Assembly (NCBI GenBank): GCA_032622095.1
Contig: CP136068.1
Span: 54,956,025 to 55,020,024 of the forward strand
DNA length: 64,000 nt
DNA from: Siphonodentalium dalli
Taxonomy: Eukaryota > Mollusca > Scaphopoda > Gadilida > Siphonodentaliidae
Reading direction: 5' to 3'
A model generated the notes under the pieces. The model saw nothing but the letters and a program-made list of their open reading frames with translations. It did not search any database and was not told the DNA's origin. Position 1 is the first letter of the stretch, and every line of letters starts with the position of its first letter. Shown here piece after piece: positions 10,791-22,280 of this stretch. A program made the position numbers and the translations under genes.

Positions 10791-13365
10791 TATAACATCC
10801 GTATATTATACGTGGCTCGATTACCATGAAGCTATAAACATCCGTATATTATACGTCGCTCGATCACCATGGAGCTATAAACATCCGTATAGTATACGTG
10901 GCTCGATCACCATGGAGCTATACACATCCGTATATTATACGTGGCTCGATCACCATGGAGCTATACACATCCGTATATTATACGTGGCTCGATCACCATG
11001 TAGCTATAAACATCCGTATATTATACGTGGCTCGATCACCATGGAGCTATAAACATCCGTATATTATACGTCGCTCGATCACCATGGAGCTATAAACATC
11101 CGTATATTACACGTGGCTCGATCACCATGGAGCTATACACATCCGTATATTATACGTGGCTCGATCACCATGGAGCTATAAACATCCGTATATTATACGT
11201 GGCTCGATCATCATGGAGCTATAAACATCCGTATATTATACGTGGCCGATCACCATGGAGCTATACACATCCGTATATTATACGTGGCTCGATCACCATG
11301 GAGCTATACATATCCGTATATTATACGTGGCTCGATCACCATGTAGCTATAAACATCCGTATATTATACGTGGCTCGATCACCATGGAGCTATAAACATC
11401 CGTATATTATACGTCGCTCGATCACCATGGAGCTATAAACATCCGTATATTACACGTGGCTCGATCACCATGGAGCTATACACATCCGTATATTATACGT
11501 TGCTCGATCACCATGGAGCTATAAACATCCGTATATTATACGTGGCTCGATCATCATGGAGCTATAAACATCCGTATATTATACGTGGCCGATTACCATG
11601 AAGCTATAAACATCCGTATATTATACGTCGCTCGATCACCATGGAGCTATAAACATCCGTATAGTATACGTGGCTCGATCACCATGGAGCTATACACATC
11701 CGTATATTATACGTGGCTCGATCACCATGGAGCTATACACATCCGTATATTATACGTGGCTCGATCACCATGTAGCTATAAACATCCGTATATTATACGT
11801 GGCTCGATCACCATGGAGCTATAAACATCCGTATATTATACGTCGCTCGATCACCATGGAGCTATAAACATCCGTATATTACACGTGGCTCGATCACCAT
11901 GGAGCTATACACATCCGTATATTATACGTGGCTCGATCACCATGGAGCTATAAACATCCGTATATTATACGTGGCTCGATCATCATGGAGCTATAAACAT
12001 CCGTATATTATACGTGGCCGATCACCATGGAGCTATACACATCCGTATATTATACGTGGCTCGATCACCATGGAGCTATACATATCCGTATATTATACGT
12101 GGCTCGATCACCATGTAGCTATAAACATCCGTATATTATACGTGGCTCGATCACCATGGAGCTATAAACATCCGTATATTATACGTCGCTCGATCACCAT
12201 GGAGCTATAAACATCCGTATATTACACGTGGCTCGATCACCATGGAGCTATACACATCCGTATATTATACGTTGCTCGATCACCATGGAGCTATAAACAT
12301 CCGTATATTATACGTGGCTCGATCATCATGGAGCTATAAACATCCGTATATTATACGTGGCCGATCACCATGGAGCTATAAACATCCGTATATTATACGT
12401 TGCTCGATCATCATGGAGCTATAAACATCCGTATATTATACGTGGCTCGATCACCATGGAGCTATAAACATCCGTATATTATACGTGGCTCGATCACCAT
12501 GGAGCTATAAACATCCGTATATTATACGTGGCTCGATCACCATGGAGCTATAAACATCCGTATATTTTACGTGGCTCGATCACCATGGAGCTATAAATAT
12601 CGTATATTATACGTTGCTCGATCACCATGGAGCTATAAATATCCGTATACTATACGTGGCTCGATAACCATGGAGCTATAAACATCCGTATAGTATACGT
12701 GGCTCGATCACCATGGAGCTATAAACATCCGTATATTATACGTGGCTCGATCACCATGGAGCTATACACATCCGTATATTATACGTGGCTCGATCACAAT
12801 GGAGCTATAAACATTCGTATATTATACGTGGCTCGATCACCATGGAGCTATAAACATCCGTATATTATACGTCGCTCGATCACCATGGAGCTATAAACAT
12901 CCGTATAGTATACGTGGCTCGATCACCATGGACCTATAAACATCCGTATATTATACGTGGCTCGATCACCGTGGAGCTATACACATCCGTATATTATACG
13001 TGGCTCGATCACCATGTAGCTATAAACATCCGTATATTATACGTGGCTCGATCACCATGGAGCTATAAACATCCGTATATTATACGTCGCTCGATCACCA
13101 TGGAGCTATAAACATCCGTATATTACACGTGGCTCGATCACCATGGAGCTATACACATCCGTATATTATACGTGGCTCGATTACCATGGAGCTATACACA
13201 TCCGTATATTATACGTTGCTCGATCACCATGGAGCTATAAACATCCGTATAGTATACGTGGCTCGATCACCATGGAGCTATAAACATCCGTATATTATAC
13301 GTGGCTCGATCACCATGGAGCTATAAACATCCGTATATTATACGTGGCTCGATCACCATGGAACT
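10791..13365. repeat. 43-bp satellite array, about 60 monomers, with higher-order repeats
   Basis: The monomer runs ACATCCGTATATTATACG, then TGGCTCGATCACCATGG, then AGCTATAA (43 bp). Each contains a 13-bp palindrome (CGTATA, T or G, TATACG) and usually a CCATGG site. Variants repeat in blocks. About 10818-11589 is repeated as 11590-12361 with a shift of exactly 772 bp (18 monomers less a 2-bp deletion seen as GTGGCCGAT). A 215-bp (5-monomer) periodicity appears at 12699, 12914 and 13129. Because 43 is not a multiple of three, all frames stay open in stretches. These are not genes. The role is unknown; satellites like this can be centromeric, subtelomeric or interspersed. Confidence 0.97.
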
Positions 13366-14188
13366 ATTGTTGTTATAACTCTTAACACTCGAGTGTGTTC
13401 GCTTAACAACATTGTTGTTATTCAAGATATTAAGAGGTGTACCAAACACGTTCTTGCACTTTAACTGAGCTCGAGGAGAGTTTCAGTTTTCACACATTCC
13501 GTTTTCCAAACAATTAACATTAGACATACATGTATGGACTTGTGTGACGAATGGAGTGGGAGACGCTCTTCTGTTCGATTTTTGACAGAACATTTGACGT
13601 AGCTAGTCATTCTGTTACATCAGTGATCGATGTGAATTAAGTTTCCTTACAACTGCTCATTGTACATATGTTTACACGAATAGATTCTTTGCTTAACGCT
13701 AATTAATCAAACCAATTGATTGATGTGGCATGTGGATACACTGTTCTCCAAATATACCGGAGCATATCCAAACCGTTTCTAGTGTTTTTGGTAAAGTGAA
13801 TCAAAACGAATCGTGCCGTAGGGGTCAATCTTACTTTAAAAAATGCCGAAGGATAAACATGTTCGCTGAAATGTGGTGAATGATACACGGGGTATGAAAT
13901 CTGAAATGACGTGGGTTAATTTTTTCGTCTACCACGATTTCTTGTAGAATAATTGTTTACGTTCTAGTTAACATTAGAATGAACTGAAACTTTCAGTAAT
14001 ACAACTGACACAACTGAAAGAAAAACATGTGTACCCTTCAACACATAAGTTAGATTCCTTTTTGTTTTCGATGTGATTATTTTCATCACTTCGGGAAGTT
14101 GTTTCAAAACATAGAAAGTAGTATAATTATGAGCAAAATATATTAATCAGTATACTTATATTGATACTTCAGCTTATACTGGTCTCCA
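13366..14188. other. Unassigned spacer
   Basis: No convincing coding frame was recognised. At 13369-13440 there are short inverted words built on TTGTTGTTA and TAACAACA beside the satellite edge. Confidence 0.3.
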
Positions 14189-15222
14189 GGGGTGCTATTC
14201 ACCGGCTGGGTTAATAATATAGTCCAGGTAGTTTTACGAGGCGACGCTCAATGCGAAGCTATCGGTGGACATATCGATGGGAAGACATCGCCGCGCCATA
14301 TAGGATTATCCAATCAAGGTGATTGGCGTCAATCATAGATTGACCACCGGTCACATAAACATGCTGCGTGTAACAGTACACGTTTGTACACATTTCAACA
14401 ATGAGCAACCGAGGAAAAGGACGTGGGGCAAAATATACCATCGACGACATGAGGGGGTCTACAAATAAATCCGTATATAGGGCCGAGGTGGGTGGGTGTT
14501 CCATGTTTCCAAAATGGGTTTTTTAAAAACAATTTACAAGTACTGACCATGTAATGTTGTTTGTAAGCATGTTAGTATCATGTTTGTTGGCATATGGCTA
14601 TATAGACAGCTATAGTGACTATTTAGTCTCAGATTTAGCAACATTCTGGATTTCTGTATTACCCAGTTGTATTACCCGAATAAAAGTAATAAAATAAAAA
14701 AACTGTATCACAAATACTACATGGTGAATACTCAATGATGACTAGATATCATTGACCCGATTGTTGCATAACATGAAATTGAAAAGGGTGTCTCATAAAT
14801 TTCTATTGTCTGAAATACTGTCTTGTTCTGGCATGCAATCAAATTCATTCCTTCTGGTTATTTCTCATCTTTTTAATGATTGCAAGTAATGTTAATTTGC
14901 AGCACTTATCCAAATAAAACTGAATTGGTTATGATGAATGGCCGTTACTGTTTATTGTTCAGACAATCCCAACTGAAGGAGACGCTATTCTCCTTGAATT
15001 TACGAACTTCATCTTGAAGCTCAAATACTGCTCAACAAGACTAAACTACAATACTAATTGTATACTGTTATCGCTTACAAATAGATGACCTGAAATAATG
15101 TGATGCATTCAGATGCTTTGAGAAATGACATTCTTCAATGTCTTCAAAGTTCAAACTAAAATCAAGAATAAAATCTGACTGAGACTATACTGCAGACTCT
15201 AGTGCACAAATATACATACACA

Positions 15223-15595
15223 TGGTTGAGTTATAATAATGCAAAATGTGTTTACGGATGGAACCAAGTTGGTAGCTCTGGTATGCATCGACACGCAAAA
15301 CCTGTGATATGCAGTAATATCTGCACACATCCTTCCCGTATCATTCAGGTCTATCACCATACCAAACCACTTCAAAATTCGACAACCCACACTTCAACTC
15401 AAATGGCAAAAACTTTTTACGGATTTAATTTCATAAACAGGGCCCATGGATAACTCTGGTAGGCATTGGTACTCACAATCCGTGATATTATACATATTCG
15501 TTCCCCATTTCTGGTCCGTCACATGTCATAGAGCATCAAAATATGACAACCGACTCTTGAGTTATGATGCAAAATGTTTGTACGGACGGACACAC
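15223..15595. repeat. ~165-bp degenerate tandem repeat
   Basis: The phrase TTATGATGCAAAATG followed by TACGGA recurs in diverged form at about 15223, 15395 and 15555, and the phrase ACTCTGGTAGGCATTGG at 15271 and 15449. That gives about 2.3 copies of a 165-178-bp unit. Confidence 0.55.
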
Positions 15596-16213
15596 GGACG
15601 GCTCGAGACGTCAACTATATACCCGCCGACTAATATCGGGGGTATAATAACCATATATCTATGTGTATTATACCTAATCAAAACAATTCCCCTCCTCACC
15701 CACCCCGGTGAATAAGACTAAAGAGTTCTTTGATCATGCACAAATAATTGTAGAACCCCTGACCTGTTTACCACTATTTACACTGGCCAGTGTTCTCTGT
15801 CAGACTAACACGCTCGATATATTAAGGCTATAATGCGGTCTATGGCAATTTGTGACATACAGTGTACCTACACAATGCTTTATTATTGTTGTTAGATACT
15901 GGAAACACGGGGAAACACCTGGAAATACAGTTTATTTTTCGTTTTTCTGACCTTTGCTTTACCGATTAAGGATGTTATTGCTTTAGTCTTAATTTTACAC
16001 ACTTTGCACCAAAAGAGGATAGTGTAATGGGATTGAAAGGCAGTTAACACAGTTATTGAAGAACGGCTAAAAAACTCTGAAATTTTGATAAAAACATGAG
16101 AAAGGGGGTGGGTCCCTAACATTTGGAGGAACAAATTTGCACAAATGGGGTGGTGGGTCCTTCGGGGTTGGAAAAAAAACTTTTTGGGCCCTATATGTGT
16201 AATTGTTTTCCAG

Positions 16214-16234
16214 ACCCCCCCCCCCCCCCCCCCC
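16214..16234. repeat. Poly(C) homopolymer
   Basis: An uninterrupted run of about 20 C lies just before the Myb/SANT-like segment. Its length decides which frame reads into that segment and is error-prone in sequencing. Confidence 0.9.
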
Positions 16235-16411
16235 ACTGCCGACGAGCGTAACACGTTTTTGGGCATTGTGGAAAGAAGAATCAAAATATTAAAGAACAAA
16301 GAAACCGGCACCATTCACCCGCGCCGGAAAAATGATGCATGGAAAGAAATTTCTTTGGAAATAGCAGGGAAATATCCAAACAGAACCAAAACACAAACAA
16401 AATTCTTCTGA
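16233..16411 (+). pseudogene. Myb/SANT-like DNA-binding domain fragment
   Basis: The frame reads ERNTFLGIVERRIKILKN, then ETGTIHPRRKNDAWKEIS, then LEIAGKYPNRTKTQTKFF and stops. The spacing of helix residues, the DAWKEI core and the following RT-x-x-Q segment resemble the zeste/Myb-DNA-bind-5 type SANT-like domain that accompanies Harbinger transposases and is also found in some host regulators. Only about 55 residues are present. The usual second half (KKW...) is lost at the stop, and the upstream sequence is poly(C). I read it as a truncated element-borne gene. A single exon of a spliced gene cannot be excluded. The call rests on recalled family features; no database search was run. Confidence 0.5.
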
Positions 16412-16749
16412 GCCGTTATCTTCTTGGCTCTTCATTTTCACACTGTGCTAATTAAAAAAAACTCACTAATATCATTGAAACTCATTCTGCAGATATATAA
16501 ACGCAAGCATGAGTCTCCACACAATTATACCCACAAATTATACCGCTATACATGCCGATTGTGGCCGGTGAGTGTTCATGAATTAGTCGTAAGACGGCGT
16601 CAATTGATAGGTGACAAATCTGATAGATTGGATCAATCACACCATCGACAGCGTGTGTCGTTGCGCTAAAGCAAAGATACCTTTGCGTTCAGCGCTACCA
16701 TATAAACTACTTGGTTTATAAAATAGTCTCGCTTGGTGAATAGCACCCC

Positions 16750-17512
16750 AGATGTCGACAAATCAGTGCAACTACTACGTCCAACAATTGACGGTGTCCT
16801 ATATAACACGTCTTTGGATATACTGATTTTCCCTAAACTATATAACAACAATTTTGTTGCTCTTTATTTTGGCGTACTGTGATAACCCCGAGTGATGTAC
16901 TAAGCATGACCTTTGCGACCGTACTAAATTATATGGTCGTACATTGATATTCTTGGTATTTGCTCTGGATGTGATACTCGATACACCGTAGTCTCCAGGA
17001 TGTGTTCGCGAACCATATATAGCTCGGCTCGAGACAAAGCTGACAATTTATTATTTCCGAACGCCAGTATCGACCTTTCAAGAATGACGGTGAAATATCA
17101 AGTTGTATCGTAATCCGAAACTATTTCAACATTCAGACGATTGGCGACACATCGTAGCAATTAGATAGACTCTTACATCGGAAGTCATTATATTGCCGGT
17201 ATGCCATGGTTCAGTACTGGCACAATGGTGGCGAACACCGAGTGACTGATTCCCCGGAATCCCAACGTGCTCAAAATGTGGTGCTTAATGTTAAGGTGCG
17301 TGAGGCCACCTGGTGCAATGTGTTACCTTGGACTAGGTGTGTGACGATTAGTAACTTCTATAGTGTATTAAACATGCTGCCACCACCCTATTTTGGGGGA
17401 AATAGGGAAACCGTAATACGCCTGGGTGTATACAAGAGTAAACAGGCGTCCCTTGCTATTTAAAACAAGAGTGGATTAAATCTTTATTTAATAAATTCAA
17501 TAATAAATCGTA
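16750..17512. other. Unassigned spacer
   Basis: No recognisable coding, RNA or repeat feature. An 85-codon plus-strand frame at 17206-17463 has no recognisable motif. Confidence 0.3.
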
Positions 17513-17735
17513 TACTCTTCGTCTTCTCAACTTCGTCTTCTCACATTGTCTTCGTCTCAACCTCATGGCTTCAAATTCGTCTTCTCAACGTCTTCTCAAC
17601 ATCGTCGCAACTCCACGCTTTGCCTTGTTCTGACCGACCAACCAATTAAATCTTCTAATCCACGTCGAGACTTCGTCTTCTTCTCACAATTTCAACTTCA
17701 ATATTGTATAGAGGTTATCGACAAATCTTCCTTCT
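17513..17735. repeat. Low-complexity CTTCGTCTTCTCAAC-type tract
   Basis: An irregular 14-15-bp pyrimidine-rich phrase (CTTCGTCTTCTCAAC) recurs from 17513 to about 17610, with scattered copies to 17735. Confidence 0.7.
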
Positions 17736-17751
17736 CCGTCATCCATTCTTG

Positions 17752-17840
17752 ACTCCAAATTATCCGCCATGCAATTTGACTGATATCACATGATCTCCAA
17801 ATTATCCGCCATGAATTTTGACTGCTATCACATGATCTCG
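17752..17840. repeat. 42-bp tandem duplication
   Basis: Two adjacent copies begin CTCCAAATTATCCGCCATG and end with TATCACATGAT. They differ at only a few bases, so this is a recent local duplication. Confidence 0.85.
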
Positions 17841-18801
17841 TTTCAGACCTCGCGATATCTACCGATTTCTGCAGCTGAAATCAAACATGCTTTGTAAACA
17901 TACACTCAGATTCATACCACTATTTTATATGTGGGTATGTAGTTTATATATGTAGTATATCGCAGTTTTTTTTACTCCACTTCGCTAACTTTGACTCACA
18001 AATTTCAAGCACTTGAAATGTCAGTTCGTGTATATAGTTTGCAAATCAGTTCTATTTTTGGGCTTAATTGTGCAATTCGGTTATTGATACGTACGCTATA
18101 TATAAATATTTAGCTAAGCATATACGAGCCCGTTGACCTTTCACTCGATGGATGGCGCTACCATCTAACCAATATATCCCACCTGATATTGTCAGCTATA
18201 AATTAAAACGAACATCTCATAATCTCATGATAGATTTATATTTTCTTTGGTCAATGATACGATTATGATCCAAGACACAATACGAGACTTTCAATATTTG
18301 GTATATGCCAATCGAAGTAAAACTAAATTAATGTCACTAAATCTCCTGTTAATAAATACCTGTTGGCTTATGTAAGTGAATTAAGCTACAGTCATTATGA
18401 TATACAAGAATACATTCGGCCCAAAGTGCAGAGATCGTTGGAATAAATCTCTGTATAGAACCGTATAATTACAGCCGTGAATGGCTTGAAATAGAGCTAT
18501 AACACTCACAAGTTGTGAGTATGAGGCTAATGCTTCAAATTATCAACCCCTATATCTCGGGATATTTTCGCAGCTACTTCACAGAAGAATAACACAGGTA
18601 TACTTTATACTCAGTAGATCGTCTTCAGAACGGGTTTCACACCAGAGGCGCCTCCAGGACTCACGTTTTCACATTGGTTGATAACATTACACGATAAAGC
18701 GCTATTTTCGAGTTAATTGTGATCTAAAGTTCAGCTTTCTGTAAAATGGCACTTCTGCAGCCTCTGTTCATTCAGGAAAGATTAATGCATTCAAGTTATA
18801 A
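17841..18801. other. Unassigned spacer
   Basis: No gene or repeat was recognised. The frame leading into the Penelope-like fragment opens at 18802 after a stop. Confidence 0.3.
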
Positions 18802-19320
18802 ATAAAATCTGAAACTATTTTTGAATTTCGTCAGTTTAAATCACCTTCACTTCCTTTCAAACTGTACCCGAACGGCCGCTACTTCTCGAACGGAAAGGTC
18901 ACTTACTGCAAAAAGAAGCGTTGCGCCATGAACACCAGATACTATATTCAGATAGGGAATTTCTTTCAGAGCGAAACCACTCGCGTTCAATATCTGATCA
19001 CTCATCAAATGGATTGCTACTCTGCAAATTTAATTGATCTTATAACATGTCAGTTTTGCAGATTCCAATATGTAGGCCAGACCAAAACTGAACTCATATT
19101 CTGCATGATGTTACATCTCTCAAGCATCAAACAGAAGTTGGACAAGCCAGTTTCCAACCATTTCTGTTCACCGGGACATGACGTTATCACTGACTTTCGG
19201 TTTCATGCCCATAGAGATAGTGTCTTGCTGTGAAATCTACGAGACTGCAGCGAGAAGAAGTTTGGATATCCACACTCAAAACCACAACTCCTTATGGAAT
19301 TAATGTTTACCAACCATCTC
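18802..19320 (+). pseudogene. Penelope-like element: Cys motif and GIY-YIG endonuclease remnant
   Basis: From 18802 the frame reads SNGKVTYCKKKRCAMNTRYY, then a 34-residue linker, then LIDLITCQFCRFQYVGQT. A histidine-containing RS-x-I-type segment and VSNHFCSPGHD follow. A one-base shift near 19230 then gives REEVWISTLKTTTPYGIN. This is the order seen in Penelope-like elements: a CxxC-type linker, a GIY-YIG endonuclease core (here the YLITC-x-x-C-x-x-QYVGQT form), then the conserved TTTPYGLN-like end. The frameshift and substitutions show it is inactive. Confidence in the family is high. Length relative to the full endonuclease domain is nearly complete. Confidence 0.8.
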
Positions 19321-19510
19321 CACCCAACAGCTTGTTCTTCCTCTTGTATATAGTCGCTGCAACACAGAAATTGCGCGAATATACAAGGATAAGGCGATCA
19401 AGTTGGAAGGAGAACAGTTTCTGGCCGAACCACTCAACAAAAAAGTGATAATCGCATTTAAGAAGAATCAGAATCTTAAAGCTAAGCTAGTCAGAGCTGA
19501 ACTTGGTTAA
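19313..19510 (+). pseudogene. Penelope-like reverse transcriptase thumb-end fragment
   Basis: In a third frame the text reads LVLPLVYSRCNTEIARIY, then KKVIIAFKKNQNLKAKLVRA, then stops at 19508-19510. In Penelope-like proteins an IxAxRRxxNLRDxLVRA-type segment closes the RT domain and comes before the Cys/GIY-YIG part. Here it lies after it, overlapping its last codons by a few bases. Either two partial copies sit head to tail or the element is rearranged. The match is based on recalled family pattern. Confidence 0.6.
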
Positions 19511-19659
19511 TTCAGTATCGAATGTTCATCTGTTTTTTTTCTATCTCCCACATTTCCCACGATGTTTACGTCGTAGTGAGGACATCTCAGTTTTCATAGC
19601 GAATGCCCCATTAATTACATTTTGGGGCGCATATATACTAGTTTCTCTTTAAAGCAGTT
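19511..19659. other. Unassigned
   Basis: Nothing recognised. It may be remaining Penelope-like 3' sequence. Confidence 0.3.
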
Positions 19660-19905
19660 TTAATTTAAATCTTTCGGACGTCGAATCGGTTTAAGAGAGA
19701 TGTCGGATAACTAATTATCTGCATAATATAACATATAACTTTTTACAAGGTGTTTGTGTTGGATAGTGTTTTTGGCTCGGATTGTTAGTGGCTCCAAAGC
19801 ATTGTGCATGGAGTTATGTCTCTACAATGGAGAGTAACTTCTGTACTATACATATAGCTTATATATATATACTGTCAATTAGGCTCATAACAGGAGAAAA
19901 ACACG
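19660..19905. repeat. Dispersed repeat R19, diverged partial copy
   Basis: This matches the middle of the long repeats at 22281-23229 and 27446-28353. It runs from CTTTCGGACGTCGAATCGG through GGCTCGGATTGTTAGTGGC to TCAATTAGGCTCATAACAGG, with scattered substitutions. It shows that those repeats belong to a dispersed family and did not arise only with the LINE they flank. Confidence 0.8.
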
Positions 19906-19918
19906 TACCACCTTTTTG

Positions 19919-19952
19919 AAATAAATAAGTAAGTAAGTAAGTAAGTAAATAT
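19919..19952. repeat. AAGT tetranucleotide microsatellite
   Basis: Five to six tandem AAGT/TAAG units follow AAATAAAT. Confidence 0.85.
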
Positions 19953-20435
19953 TTTATTATGGCATATCATCATAAAATGTGTTACACATATAAAATTAAA
20001 TAATAAACAATAATATGTCATATGGTGGTGGCATGACCATATGGTGGTCTTCCTGCCGCCACCATTTGGAAATGGAAAATATGGACAAAAATATGGAAGA
20101 TATACAAATTTATACAAAATTGGCATTTATGCAAAATTGACATACTGGGTGGGGTTCAAACCATATAATATAATGAAATAATAGTGACACGAGGCTTTGT
20201 GTGGGTCTGCGTTGTTTACAATTTGATTAAATTTTTTTAATCTTTAGCTATAAAGTTCAAAAATAAAACTGTAAAACTGTTCAAACTAGACAAAGTTCTA
20301 ATCAGTTTGCACCAAATAGTTAATATTTGCACTGAATATAGGCACTCAACAACACAGAAGATTGAAAAAAAAAAAAATATCTACATGCATATATACACAT
20401 AAGCGCATACATACATGCATTTACATATCTACATA
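19953..20435. other. Unassigned AT-rich spacer
   Basis: No feature was recognised apart from a short palindrome (CATATGGTGGTGGCATGACC at 20019 repeated in part at 20039) and a poly(A) run at 20365-20377. Confidence 0.3.
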
Positions 20436-20453
20436 TATAAAACCCGTCGTCTG

Positions 20454-20494
20454 TGTGTGTGTGTGTGTATCTGTGTATCTGTGTGTGTGTGTAT
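20454..20494. repeat. (TG)n microsatellite
   Basis: Interrupted TG repeats (with TATC breaks) occur at the proposed 5' side of the Helitron-like element. Confidence 0.9.
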
Positions 20495-21280
20495 AACTCG
20501 GTCACGCTTTTGACGCGTTTATAACTTTTTAACCATGAATCCAATGTGGCCCAAATTTGTACCACGGCCTATAGTTTGTCATATAAGGTGACTCACCAAA
20601 TTTCACGCCGATTGGTCCAAGCAAACCTGAGATCTAACATGGTCACCAAATGCAGTATCTGCACTCAAGTAGACACTATTTCTTATGACGTTTGTCGAAA
20701 TGACGTCATTGACGTCGAACGCAAACCAACACTTGCTTTGCTATTGTAGGCGAAACTTCCATGCGCTCTACCAAAGCGTTGTTGGAAATAGGCGCTAAAT
20801 TAATGTGTCAGTTCAGGTTCAGTGTGAATTTAGGTAACGAATGTTGATTTTGTCGCAGAAGTGCATGAAAAGTGGGGTGCAGAGTTCTACCGTCGTTGGG
20901 AATGGGTGGATGTAGTGGTGTGCAGAGTCAAGACTCGAACGTTCGTCGGGAATGGGTCTAATATGGTATTTTAATTTGCCAGTTGTGTTTGAACATAAGT
21001 AAAGAATGCTGTCTTTGATACGAAAGTTGTGCATTGAGTGTGGAATCGAAAGAGTACCGGTATACACGGAAGATGGCGAAGGGACACAGTCTGACCTCCC
21101 GCCAGTGGGTACCGTGAACTCAGTAAATTCGCCGGAACGCAGTTGGAAAAAGCACATTCCCGGGACAGGCCTAATAATAGGGCCTACAGTGTAAACAATA
21201 CTGCCGACGCTAATTAATGCTCTTTTAATCTTTCGGTTGAGTGCAAATCTGATACAAGAATAAATGTTTAAAAGATCACA

Positions 21281-22060
21281 ATGCGCGAAGCGCACGCAGT
21301 TTAAATTCATATAATGTGCGCGAAGCTCACAAAGGGGCTGCGGGCCCTTCACCCGCTAAATAAAGGTTCCGAATTGAGCCTGTTTCAGTTAGTATAGATT
21401 AAGTAAAATATCTTGATTGTTGCGTTCCATATATGTGCATGCATATACGTGGGTTGGGGAGATGATGGTGGGGTCAAAAATACAGTTTTATTGAAATAAA
21501 GTGTTCATACAAATGGGCCACGCAGTGCAGGGCGTGTGATCAATAGGCTGCATGTTGAATACAGGGGCCGTTTAAAATGTGCTGCAAGCTCCCTATATGT
21601 GCGCGAAGCTCACGCAGTTTAAGATCATATAATGTGCGCGAAGCGCAGAAAGGGGCTGTAGGCCCCTCCCAATCTAAATAAAGATTCCGAATTGAGCCTG
21701 TTTTTAGTATAGATAAAGTAAAATATTTTGATTGTTGCGTTCCATATGTGCATGCATATACATGTGTTGGGGAGATGTGGTGGGGTAAAAATACAGTTTT
21801 ATGGAAATAAAGTGTTCATTCAAACGGGCCGCGCAGTGCAGGCGTGTGATCATTAGGCGGCATGCTGAATCCAGGTTCCAAAGATCGTTCAAATATACAT
21901 CAAGCTCCCGAATGAAGGCTCCTGAATTGAGTATGTTTCAGTTGGTGTATAGTATTTAAATAATATACTGATTTTGTTTCGTTCAATATGTGCATGCGCA
22001 TATGTGGATTGGTGTGTAGAAATACAGTGTTAGTGAAATAAAGTGTTCCAACGCGCATCC
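21281..22060. repeat. ~316-bp tandem repeat, 2.5 copies
   Basis: Units start with ATGCGCGAAGCGCACGCAG (21281) and ATGTGCGCGAAGCTCACGCAG-like text (21596). The marker TCCGAATTGAGCCTGTTT recurs near 21367 and 21684, with a truncated form near 21915. Each unit holds GCGCGAAGCGCA and GGGGCTGYRGGCCC palindromes. The same motifs are dispersed at 4580-4690 and 29205-29305. Confidence 0.8.
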
Positions 22061-22280
22061 AGTAACAAAAAGGAGAAGCATGACCATTCCATGTGTCCAT
22101 GAACGCGGACACTAGAAAATAACAAAGAACATTTATATACCCGTCATTTTGTGACGGGCAATCCCCTAGTATATATATATTCATCAGGCACATCTTCTCA
22201 TTTTTTAAAATTCATTTTACTAATGAGAGAAGGTCGTTTTATAGTTATAATTTCTTTCCTTATTGGAAGTTCAATTCCAA

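Larger units (their letters stand above)
14189..16749. mobile_element. Possible Harbinger-like element bounded by 15-bp inverted repeats
   Basis: GGGGTGCTATTCACC at 14189-14203 is matched by its exact complement at 16735-16749. Weaker inverted similarity continues inward for about 100 bp (a GTAGTTTTAC block pairing with GTAGTTTATATGG, then a CGACGCTCAATGCG-type block). Near the right end is a Myb/SANT-like frame, the type of accessory protein carried by PIF/Harbinger elements. No DDE transposase and no TWA target duplication could be seen, so the assignment is tentative. It could instead be a non-autonomous relative or an accidental pairing of two dispersed termini. Confidence 0.45.
20436..22169 (+). 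mobile_element. Helitron-like element with hairpin and CTAG 3' end
   Basis: The 3' edge is well shaped. CCCGTC at 22140-22145 and GACGGG at 22153-22158 form a stem-loop, then seven bases, then CTAG at 22166-22169 followed by T. This is the known pattern of Helitron/Helentron 3' ends inserted at A|T. The 5' limit is a guess: 20436 starts an AAAACCCGTCGTC(TG)n segment typical of the same kind of element, and internal microsatellites are common in the Helentron-associated type. No Rep/helicase frame was found, so if real it is non-autonomous. Confidence 0.5.

Noticed and set aside
10898-13326. Series of 60-103-codon plus-strand frames with repeated HPYIIRGSITMEL-type peptides
   Set aside because: They are translations of the 43-bp satellite, which stays open across frames. 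There is no start context, no family match, and length simply tracks the repeats.
10791-13365. Regular array that could be mistaken for a CRISPR locus
   Set aside because: Monomers are contiguous with no unique spacers between conserved repeats, there are no cas-type genes, and the context is eukaryotic.
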